Positions 1 to 9,381 of a DNA stretch of 64,000 nt are shown piece by piece. How positions within the stretch are numbered: position 1 is the first letter of the stretch; the number at the start of each line of letters is the position of its first letter. The stretch is from Haematococcus lacustris (Eukaryota; Chlorophyta; Chlorophyceae; Chlamydomonadales; Haematococcaceae): assembly GCA_030144725.1 (NCBI GenBank), contig JASKMD010000009.1:5359643-5423642 (forward strand), given 5' to 3'. The position numbers and the translations under genes were made by a program. The notes under the pieces were generated by a model. That model saw only the letters and a program-made list of their open reading frames with translations. It did no database searches and was not told the DNA's origin.

Positions 1-127
1 TGGGGTGGGGTGGGGTGGGGTGGGGTGGGGTGGGGTGGGGTGGGGTGGGGTGGGGTGGGGTGGGGTGGGGTGGGGTGGGGTGGGGTGGGGTGGGGTGGGG
101 TGGGGTGGGGTGGGGTGGGGTGGGGTG
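1..127. repeat. TGGGG pentanucleotide array
   Basis: About 25 uninterrupted TGGGG units open the window, so the true left end is unknown. Read on the + strand in the Fanzor-like frame they encode Gly-Trp-Gly-Gly-Val repeats. The second Fanzor-like copy (11394-12167) has a short GGGGGCTGGGGTG motif at the equivalent place, so the array probably grew from that seed inside the ORF. The unit is not a telomere repeat. Confidence 0.95.
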
Positions 128-696
128 CCTGCAGCTGCAAGGTGGTGTGCAGGCTCAGGGGCACAGACCAGCGGCGGGGCATGATGTGGTGCCCGGTAGT
201 GCTAAAGAAGCGCAAGGCCCCCAGGCCTGCTGGCTTGAAGCCCCCAGCAGGGCAGGTGGAACACCGCCTAGTGCGCCCAGCATGGAGCCAGCGTAGTGAC
301 CAGCCAGTGCGGGGCATGATGTGGTGCCCGGTAGTGGCCCCCCGCAAGCCCCCACAGGCCCCACGCAGCAGCCAGGAAGCCTCACAGGCAGCAGCCTCAG
401 AGCCTGGGCCCAGCACTCCCCTGCCAGCCAAGCGCAGCAAGCGCACCAAGGCTGAGCCGGCAGCTGAGCCCAACCAGGCCCAGGGCAAGGCTGCCAAAGC
501 CAAGCCAGCACCGCAGCCAGGCAGGTGGCTGGACAGGGACTGCAATGCAGCATTGAACATGCAGCGCATTGGGGAGAGAAAGTGGCGGCCGCTGGAGCTG
601 TGCTTCTGGCCAGACCAGGGAGCGCTGCCAGCCAAGGGCGAGGAGTACCCTGGCTTGGGGTACAAGCGGCTGCGAGACAAGCCACCCAAGGCCTAG
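128..696 (+). pseudogene. Fanzor-like nuclease remnant, copy 1 (C-terminal part, broken)
   Basis: The open frame runs from the TGGGG array to a TAG at 694-696. Its C-terminal half contains the motif DRDCNAALNM (about 532-561), which matches the RuvC-III block (DRDxNAAxN) of TnpB/Fanzor RNA-guided nucleases, followed by a conserved ELCFWPDQGALPAKG tail. Compared with copy 2, the segment holding the RuvC-II block (VDEQRTS) is missing and replaced by a second copy of the MMWCPVV sequence that also occurs about 130 bp downstream. With no RuvC-I, no RuvC-II glutamate and an expanded array in the frame, this copy cannot be a working nuclease. Assignment to Fanzor rests on motif recognition; a database search was not possible. 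Confidence 0.7.
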
Positions 697-901
697 CAGC
701 AGCAGCCTGCTGTGGCACAGTAGTGTGTGCCCCTCCCCACTTGAAGCTGTCATCAGCTTACGCTTAGCGCATGTTTTGTCATGCCAACTCTATGCATCGC
801 CCTGTCAAAGGGGGCAGGCAATGCTGTAGGGGGTAGGCGACCGTGACCATGTGTATGCCATGTATATGCCATGTACATGCCATGCGATGGGAACTCCACA
901 C
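697..901 (+). other. Conserved 3' flank of Fanzor-like copy 1
   Basis: Sequence directly after the stop codon is shared, in the same orientation relative to the ORF, with copy 2 (11186-11393) and with fragments near 9822-9960, 13440-13570, 13886-14030 and 55956-56090. It contains AGCTGTCATCAGCTTACGC, a short hairpin of the form GCCCTGTC-AAA-GGGGGC, and repeated ATGCCATGTATATGCC words. In Fanzor/TnpB loci the guide (omega) RNA comes from this side of the gene, so this is a candidate omega-RNA region; that is inference only. The last 8 bases (894-901, CTCCACAC) are the hAT target duplication. Confidence 0.45.
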
Positions 902-1710
902 CAGTGCTGGGCGATTGGGTAATAATGTAAGTCGGTAATAATCTAGCGCAAAAAACGGTAATAACTCGAAAAAATCGTCCTCAAGATGAGTGAACTTTAT
1001 TACATCGGTAATAGCTCCACCGCCCGTCTGGTACTCCGCTTATTACTTATCCCCAACAATGTATCCCATCTTCCGCAAACCCCAAAGCGGGCGGCTGCCC
1101 ACCACAGCCGAACATACATCCAGCTTGTTGCATGCTGACCCACTAGGGCTAGGGTCTTGAGCTACAGCCCAGCCTGTTGCATGCTGACCCACTAGGGCTA
1201 GAGTGTGGGGCTACACCCCAGCCTGTTGCATGCTGACCCACTAGGGCTAGAATGTGGGGCTACAGCCCAGCCTGTTGCATGCTGACCCACTGGGGCTAGA
1301 GTGTGGGCTACAGCCTAGCCTGTTGCATGCTGACCCACAAGGGCTGGGGTGTGGGGCTATGTGGGATGTATTGCATCCAGGTCCTACAAGTGAGTATGCT
1401 GTAATTGTATAGAATTAGTAGGCGATTTTTGCGATTTCTTTGGTTTATATCTAATAAACAGTGAATTATATGATTATTATGCCACGAGGTCCATCAGGGA
1501 GCAGCCGGAGTTTGCCATGACTTTACAGAACAATAATGAGAACTTGCATGACTTCATGTTGAGCCCATGTGCACCTTGCTATGAAGTGCGTTACAGAAAG
1601 TCCCGAACCCCTTGAGGGGGAGGGCGGCCTAGCAGCCTAACGGCTGACGGCTTAAGCGGTGTAAGCCACATCATCATCATATGATTATTATATTCTAAAA
1701 GTAATAAAGG
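902..1710 (-). mobile_element. hAT non-autonomous element, decayed copy with SINE inside
   Basis: The element begins with CAGTGCTGGGCGATT at 902, preceded by CTCCACAC, the reverse complement of the target duplication around the intact copy at 10456-11185. It then carries the same AT-rich subterminal block and about five 49-bp tandem units (GTTGCATGCTGACCCAC core, about 1121-1360) as the intact copy, in inverted order. Homology stops near GTAATAAA at about 1710, so the far TIR is lost. A SINE-like insertion (1481-1691) interrupts it. No transposase is encoded. Confidence 0.8.
1481..1691 (+). mobile_element. SINE-like retroelement with 12-bp target duplication
   Basis: About 200 bp inserted into the hAT element; the word TATGATTATTAT stands on both sides (1469-1480 and 1680-1691). 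The insert ends in CGGTGTAAGCCAC followed by an (ATC)n tail, a usual retroposed 3' end. Copies of its 3' end occur at 1998-2045, 61060-61110 (-), 61670-61700 (-) and 61977-62041. I see no clear tRNA-type A and B boxes, so the parental RNA is unknown. Confidence 0.6.
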
Positions 1711-1997
1711 CTGGACACGATGCCATGTAGCCCTAGGCAACTACCCGTGATCACACAGCATTGCAAGGAGGTTACGACTAAGATGTTAGGCCCTGGCACA
1801 TGAGGCACATCCCGCAGTGGCCGCCAAGACCACAAGGTATGTCTGGGGCTCGCTCAATCTATCTACCAATCTTCAGCAAATGTATGTACGGATAATGGAA
1901 TCGCATGCAACGCAAAACCACGATCTGGCAACCGGGTGGCCTCAATGTGCAGCGCCAGGCAGCCATGCACGTGCTATCCTGCATAGCCTCCTATGTT

Positions 1998-2045
1998 TCC
2001 AGCTAACGGCTGACGGCTTAAGCGGTGTAAGCCACATCATCACCA
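1998..2045 (+). mobile_element. 3' fragment of the SINE-like family
   Basis: CTAACGGCTGACGGCTTAAG followed by CGGTGTAAGCCACATCATCA matches the 3' end of the element at 1481-1691 almost exactly. Only the last 48 bp are present, as expected of a strongly 5'-truncated retroposed copy. It lies just beyond the stop codon of the kinesin gene. Confidence 0.6.
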
Positions 2046-2094
2046 GCTGCCAAGGAGTAGTGCTTTTGGTGCATGGCAGCCATGGGCAGCATTA

Positions 2095-5000
2095 TCACTT
2101 ATTGCCAGCCACGCTGCTGCGTTGTGCACTGCTTCTGCCAGACTCTGATGTCAACCGCTCTCTGCCACGTGATTGCACAAGGGGCCCGGGGGTTGGGTGG
2201 GCTGCTGAGTTGTGGCCCGGCAGCATGGATGAGGCCCGTGACAGAATAGAGCTATGGCGAGCGAGCACCGGTGCTGCGGAGCTCAACCGCTGCACCAGCT
2301 TGTCTCGCTCCACCAACTCCTTGCGACGGGCCACAAAGCAGGTGAGGATTGCCTCCACTGCCTCCTGCAGTGCCCGTCAATGCAAAACATCGTATAAAAA
2401 GGAGCCATGCGTGGCGTGAGGATTGCTTTAGATATGCATTCAAAGTATGTGAGCCAGTCCTCAACTTTTGGCATGTGGGGGATGCCCCGTGGCGTCTGGT
2501 GGTGCTTGTGTCCTGGCTGTTCCCCGCTGCCCGCCAAGGAGTATCCAAATGAGAGCTACGCGACTCTACAAGACTGCTCACCTGAGTCCCAGAAACAAGA
2601 GTCTTCAGCACAGCAGTGTGCATCAGGAACTATTGAAAGCTATGAAAGCTTTCTTTGTGTCATACTAATGTCTACTGCCCCCCCAATAGGGTACCCACCA
2701 TGACATGTGCACACCATGTGCACATGGGACCTGTTTCACTCACCCTCATCACATTCATGCTGTCCTGTACCATCGTAGCCCCCGACTGAGCAGATTGCAA
2801 ACGGGCGGCCCTGTCTGCTTCTGCGATGGACTGCTCCAAACTCAACTTGGCCTGCAAATGACGAATGATGTAAAGGAGATGTTATGGCTACATGCAGGCT
2901 ATCGCAACATCAGCAACTCACACCACACAGGTTTGACAGCAGGAAGTCATCTGCACAAGGTCATCAGTAACTGACCTTGCGATGCATGGCTAGGTCTTGC
3001 TGAAGTTTGACAGCCTTCCACCGCCTGAAGGCGGTCTGGATAGTTATGGCAGCTGCTACTTGACGTTGCACGTCCTTGCGTATAGCATGGAGCTCTTGCC
3101 TGCATGACAGAATGTGCAAGCATAGCGAAAACATCATGCATCAACAATTGTGCTTTATGCTTTAGCTCCAGCTCCAACCCCAGGACTGCCTCCTCATTGT
3201 AGTAAGAGAATGCCATGTGACCAGCCGGTATGCCCACCATACCTCTGCTTCTGAGCCTTTGCCATGATAGTCTCAGCAGTGTTGCGAGCGGTAGCCTCGT
3301 CAGTCAACTGTGCCCGCAGTGTTGTGCAGTCGTGCATTAGATTTTGAATGCGCTCCTCTTGCAACACAATTACAGCCTGCTGCTCCTCTGCCTGAGCCTT
3401 CCGCTGCAGCAGGCTGGACTGCAGGTCGCCGACCTGGACACAGATCATATGCCACACTCTGAAGCACATGCACACAACAGTGGCCATTGGCATCAGGGCC
3501 TAGCAAAAGACCCAGGAGACCTACCTCTGCTTGCAGGTTTGCTGAGACTTCCATTGCAGCTTGCAGCTGGTCAGTGAGCTGCCTGATGTCACCGTCTTTG
3601 CGCTGCACCACATCTGCATGCATGGAGGACATGGCAAACAGGATATGTCCGCATGTGTTGCTGTCAATACGTCGGTCAGTTGCATACTGGCTTCCATTGC
3701 TGGCTTCCCCAGGTTGCTTGGTAAGCTCACCTGACAGGGCTGAGTTCTGGGCAACAGCAAGTTCTTCGGCCTGCTTGCTGCATTCCAGTTCAGCTTGCAG
3801 TGCAGTGATTGCAGCCATATGGGTGTGGTCAGCCTGGTCCATTTGATTTTGAAGAGCTGCAATAGCAGACGCATGTGCTACGTCGTTGGCGGCTAGCTGC
3901 ACACGCAGCCCCTCAGCTGTGGCTGTGCTGGCCGCGTTGGCTGCATCCAGGCGAGATTGCACTTCCGCAAGTGCTGCTGCACTAGCCTCGCTCCTTGCTG
4001 CCAATTCTGCTTGCAGCCCAGAGGCTTCAGCAGCATGGGCATTGCTGTCAGCAGCACGGGCGCTCTGCACTGCAGCCAGCTCTGCTTGCAGCTCAGCAGC
4101 AGCAGCGGCATGCGTGCTGTTTGCTGTGTCTAGCTGTGCTTGTAGTACAGTAACAGCTGCTGTGTATGTGGTGTTTGCAGCAGCTTGTGCTGATTCCAAC
4201 TCGGCTGCATGAGTGCTGATTACTGCAGCTAGCTGTGCTTCATGCTCGGCCACCGCAGTTGCGTGTGAGGTGTTTGCTGCAGCTAGTGCAGCTTGCATTT
4301 CGACAACAGTGGCTGCATGCGCACTGTTCACTGCAGATAGCTGTGTTTGGTGTTCTACCACAGCAGCTGCATGTGTGCTGCTTGCTGCGGCAAGAGCAGC
4401 TCGTAGCTCAGCCACAGTAGCTTCATTGGCCAAGCTGATCTCAGAATGTCGGTTGCACAGTGCCTCCACTGCTTCTGCATGGTTGGTGTGGGCTGTGGAT
4501 AGCTTGCCTTGGAGTTCTGCCTCAGCCATGGCATGCGCGCTGCTGGCTGCAACCGCTTCAGCTTGCAGGGTTTGGACCATGGCTTCCTTCTCCTTGCTGG
4601 ACTGCAACAGCTGAGTCATGGCATCGGCGACGTGTTGCATCATATCACAGACGCACGCACACTTGCCGACCAAGGCTTCAGAAGTGATGTCGTACGCTGA
4701 TGGGTGAGGCTGGAAAAGGCTGTCCACAGATCTCTGCAAAACAGTGGCGCACAGATCAGTGGCACACAGATTACCAGCAAGGCTTCAAGCTGGGGGGCCA
4801 TCAGCTGCACAAGGCAAGACAGAGGTTGCACCGAGCAGCAGAGTTCAGGCGAGCATTGAGAGCCAGGCCCGCAAGCAGCCGGCGTTAAGCCTGTAGCTAA
4901 TCGGGTTGAACAAAGCCATTAAGGCACAAAGCTGTCAGTCTTGGCAGGTAGACTTGTGGTCTTGAGGTTGAGATGTGTCACCGGGATGGATTTGTTTTCT

Positions 5001-8000
5001 GTAGCTTTCAAGGTGAGGTGGTTTCATAGTGGATGGAGATTACCCACATCTTTGCATGGAAATGATGTTGTGTGAGTGTTAGATCTAGGACCCAGAGCCA
5101 GGTGCCTGTCCAATACCACTGTATACTAGACCCCACTGTTGCCAACTGCCTCTAGCATATTGGACTTCGACTTCTGACACGTCACGAGCCATACATACCT
5201 GAGGAGTTGAAGATGCCCTTCGTTTGCCTTCACTGGCAAAGGAACCTGCTGCCACTCCCAGTGCCCTGGGCAGCATGCTTGACCGTCTGCCGCCCAAGGA
5301 GGAATTAGCACCAGGATTGGACGCCTGAGCATCCGTGCAGTCTGGTGCTAGGCGCCCAATCAGGGGCTCTCCATCCTCGCCACTCAAAGGGGAGGCTGGG
5401 CACGAGCTCTGTTGATCATATGCAGGGTTCAGGGAGGTCTTGACAAGCGCACTGGCTACGCAGTGCAGCGAGTCCCTGGGTGGCGCGAGCTCATAGCTGC
5501 TGGGGATGCAGGGGGCTGCATCTGCTTGTGTGGTGCTCTGCGCGTCACATGCTGACATTCGGCGATCAGGAGTTCCAGGAGTGTCAGGAATGGAAGCAGC
5601 CTCTGACCCATCCGCTGTTGGACTGGCTGATCCTGGCTCTCCTGCAAAAAATCAATTGTAAAACCTGAATGAAACCCCCTACATAGTACACACAACATCT
5701 TCTACCATATAGCATGGTCACAGGCCAGTGGAAAAGTGGGCAAGCAAGCATGGGCATTGCAGGCAGGTAATTACTTATCAGACAGCTGAATCAGATGCAA
5801 GTGATGTAATACTTACCCACCTACTGCCACACCTGAGCTGCACAATGCTGCAGGAGGTGAGATGACACTGGAGATCTTCATTGCAGCGCCGCTGTCTGAA
5901 AGAGACCCAGCCATGGCTTGATGCAAATGCTTCAAGGAGGAGAGCACTTGCTTCTGAACAGCATGCAGTCTGTGCACTTGGTGGCTCAAACGCAGGTTGG
6001 CTGCTTGCAGAGTCAGTACCTCAGCCTGCAGCAACCACAACCAGTCCACAATGTGATGCTCATTTCGCTTATGGAGCTGGCTAAGGCACAAACATAGCAA
6101 CACATACCTGTGCTTGCTGCAGGTGGTGCAGTGTTGCTTGTTGCTCCCTGGCTGCTGTTTGTACATCACGTTGGTGCGAGGCTGACATGCTGGCCTGTGT
6201 TGACAGGAGGTCTGTCACCTGCAACGTAAAATGTGCTGGGGTTACGCAGTTGGCTTGTATTACAGGCTGCCGTGGCACTGCCATCTCCCTGCACATACAG
6301 CTCAGGGCCCGAGATTGGCAAGCACACCTGAGCTGTCAGCTTTGCCACAGCCGAGTAGTGCACCTCGGCCATGTTTGCATTCTTTTTCTGCAAGCAACAC
6401 CCATGCGTAGAGGAAGTTAACATTTACTCCACCCAGCTTCGGGAAAGCCACGACTAAGCATGGAGTTGTTGAGTGTATTCACGCAGTTGCCACACTGTAG
6501 GAATGCCGCCAGCAAGCACAGCTTTACCTCCAGCTCCTGTACACGCGCTTCCAGCTCACTCCTCCTTGCTTGCTCAAGGCTAGCGACCTGCCGGACTCCA
6601 GCCAGCTCCTCAGCTGCTTTCATCTGAATTTCAGCCACACGTTCCTCCCCCTCCTCCCGTAAAGCTGAAATCACAGCCTGGAGGCGCTCTTTCTCAGCAT
6701 TCATCGCTTCCTGTACACATGTGCGCAAGTCCACAACATGGCAAGGGGGCATCAGGCTATGCAAGTCAGAGCTTGTTTAGGTTTGACCATTCCCTCACCC
6801 TAAGACAACACATATCACCTCTCTGGTGGGTCAATGATTTACGCAGGCACATATCAATACTGGCAGAGCTGAGGTTGAGTTATAATTGACATACTGCGCG
6901 CATGCAGCCAAAGCTCACGTGCAGGGCATCGCGCTCTTCCTCAGTGCGTAGCACTGCAACTTCCAGCTCAGAAGCCCGATCACGCTGGCTGTCCATTTGC
7001 ACGAGTAGCTCAGAATGGAGAGTCCTGAAATCAACGCGCTCATTTACCTGCGCATGGCCCACCAGCACAGCATGCACAGAATGAAAGGCAGGTAACTTGC
7101 ATGAGACTCCAGTCCGGGTGGTCGAGCATTAGTCAAGGTTAGCTGTGCCACTTACTCAGCTCACACAGGACCACTCACCACAGGCTTGTTCTTGACAAAC
7201 ATGGCCCGGGATCCAAACTGCAGGGATTGCAGAGATTCATCCGCGTGCTCCCTTACGTCTGCCACGCATACCAACAAGGTGGTTTTGGCATTGCCTCCCA
7301 GTGACTCCTGCAGCAAGCAGCCCGCACAATGGTCATCAACCAGACACCAGCTAGTAAACAGCTCTGTGGCTTCTCTTTAGCTGCCAACCTGGAGGAGACG
7401 GGTGAGCTTGCTGTCGCGAAAAGGGATGTGTCGCTCATCGTTGGCACGTGCAGAAATGCACATCCCCAGGGCTGTGAGGCTTAGGTTGATGGACTTCGCC
7501 TCACTAGCTCGAAGTCCCACACTCCTGCTCTTCTTCAGCCGCTCACTGCCTACACCAAAACTGTCAGCGAGGCTGAAGTGGGCTGTGTCAAAGCATTTAA
7601 CGTGCATGTGAGAAGGCAATGTATCAACGATGCTCATGGCTGTTCCTGGTGCCATGCTTCACGTACCGGCTAAATCCACAAGATACAGCTTCCCCACTTT
7701 CACCTGTGAGCGCACAGCGAGGATGATTGCATGTGTGCAACAGAGAGCACATTGAACCTGCTGTGACAGGAACAGACAACTGATACTGGGCCTACTGATG
7801 ATTGAGCATCCACCTTTTGTGACAAGACAGAGCTGTCCTTCTCGCCCCTCTTCACACTGGCTTTATCCTGAGGAGTGACATAGCGCTGGCTCTTAACCAC
7901 AGTGACCATAACCACTGCATGGCTGCGGCTGCTGTGCGCATTAAGATGAGTGAAGGCGAATGACCTGCGCATGCATCAGACACAATACATGGATGGAAAA

Positions 8001-9210
8001 AGTAATGGTTGTGATGCTTGTGCTAGGGGCATGGCGATGAGACGTCAGGCACTGGGTTTAAACAATGCCTGGTTCACAAAGCTACTGCTGCAAGACACCT
8101 GTTGCGTCACCTGTTGCGTTCACCAAGCTCCAAGTAATGCAAGCACTCCTCCAGAGTTGTGACAGGCACTTCATGTGCACCAGCAACGAACACTCCATTG
8201 GTGGCGTCCTCACGGATGTGCAAGTTGTCTGACTCCGGGTGCAGCAAGTCCTGGATGAGCTCCATGTATATCTAAGCCAGGTAAGCACCAGAAAACTACA
8301 TGAGTGTCTATGTTAAGTGCAATGGCAAGACTGGGGTGCATGCGCTGGCCCGCACCTGGATGTATGACATTGACACTGCATAGGCATGGAATGGGTCAGC
8401 GGCTGCTTTCTTAAATATCTCAGCAACACAGCGAGGGATCACGCCAATAGCTTGGGGCTCGATGTTCATAAGGGAATGAGTTTTGCCGGCGCCTGCATGT
8501 GCAAGGTTCAGTAGTGTGCATGCAAGATCAGCACTCCCTGCAACACTGCATTTAGGCCAGGCTGCATAATACCTGTCTGCCCATAAGCAAGGATCGTCCC
8601 ATTGTATCCTTGCAAGACATCCTCCACAACATCTCTGACTTCATGGTACACGTCTTGCTGGGTGGTGTCGGCATCCAATACCTTGTCAAATTGGTAGGTG
8701 TTGAAAGGCACAATTGCATCCCTGTACCAATCAGTGTAGTCGCGCTCTCCACATGTTATATACCTTCCAGCTCGATGTGTGTGGCAGCATAGAACCACTC
8801 TGTGCAAGTCTGCGCAAGTCGAGGCTTGCACTCACGGCCGCGTGAGCGTCAGCTTTCCATTCCGCGCTTCTTGTAGGTCCAAGGACCCAGGATGCTCGGA
8901 CGCGCGCAAGCAAGGTCGCACGCGCACGACGACCTGACACGAGTGAACGAGGCAAGTTTTGACTGTATTTTGACGACTTGCGATAATCTTCGCGGGGCAT
9001 TACCTTCACGCGTTCGGACTGATCAGTGAGAGGGTTGCGAGTTACGGACATCGGTGTAAGGTAGGGTGTTGCGGGCTGTGTAAGGGGGCGAGATGCTGGC
9101 TGTGGGGTGCTCATCCCATCATCTGCAATTGCTAGCCTAGGCTCAGGCGTGCCCAAGCTGAAGTTGGAGGTTGGTATTTTCGAGGTGGGGGTGGGGATTC
9201 TGGACCCCAT
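2095..9210 (-). CDS. N-terminal kinesin with long coiled coil and IQ motif (ARK-like)
   Basis: Microtubule plus-end type motor. I reconstruct 21 exons whose phases all agree: 9210-9004, 8933-8836, 8763-8573, 8492-8356, 8271-8111, 7964-7814, 7703-7667, 7549-7389, 7307-7179, 7047-6919, 6710-6528, 6387-6328, 6218-6108, 6025-5821, 5641-5199, 4733-3525, 3433-3243, 3099-2976, 2851-2744, 2629-2582, 2364-2095; total 1450 residues. A Ser/Thr/Pro-rich head (about 70 residues) leads into the motor: VVVRVRP, P-loop GQTGAGKTHS, switch [10 protein letters not shown], switch [12 protein letters not shown] and [14 protein letters not shown]. The neck segment [14 protein letters not shown] resembles armadillo-repeat kinesins (KIN-UN/ARK), but no armadillo repeats follow. 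Instead come coiled coils, an Ala-rich tandem coil in the 1209-bp exon, and an IQ motif ([12 protein letters not shown]) near the C-terminus, a likely calmodulin or light-chain site. Subfamily is uncertain. Confidence 0.9.
3525..4733 (-). repeat. Ala-rich tandem coiled-coil repeats in the kinesin stalk
   Basis: The 403-codon exon encodes many degenerate repeats of about 16-18 residues with the pattern LQAxLAAxxxxHAAAVAE. At DNA level the repeats give recurrent TGTGCTTGTAG/GCAGC words. The heptad character supports a rigid stalk, and the near-repeat DNA suggests growth by unequal exchange, so length may vary between strains. Confidence 0.8.
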
Positions 9211-9381
9211 TCGGGCGTCCTGGGAAGCTAAGTGCGGGTCAAGTTCGGCATGTAAACGGCAGCGTGAGGGAACGGGCGGTTTTGTCGCAACTAACCGACT
9301 GCACTGTACAACTGACTTTTCGAGGTAAAACGAGGTAAGCGGCCCCACTACAGGTGTGCGGTGTATAGTGGTCCATGGTGT
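9211..9381. promoter_or_regulatory. Shared divergent promoter of kinesin and OTU genes
   Basis: Only 171 bp separate the proposed start codons of the kinesin (-) and the OTU protease (+), so both 5' untranslated regions and a bidirectional promoter must fit here unless an upstream exon is missed. I see no TATA box. The segment is GC-rich with AACGGGCGGTTTTGTCGC near 9270. Confidence 0.5.

Noticed and set aside
1..127. Telomere at the left edge
   Set aside because: The unit is TGGGG without A or TT, unlike known algal telomeres, and it continues into an ORF homologous to an internal copy.
10..296. Open frames of 228 and 93 codons starting in the TGGGG array as genes with Gly-Trp-Gly-Gly-Val N-termini
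   Set aside because: The N-terminal part is only translated microsatellite. I kept the downstream Fanzor-like segment and treated the array as an expansion.
3120..3215. Segment reading [20 protein letters not shown] as an extra kinesin exon
   Set aside because: Joining 3433-3243 directly to 3099-2976 keeps phase exactly (AG + G), while including this segment does not. It is better explained as intron.
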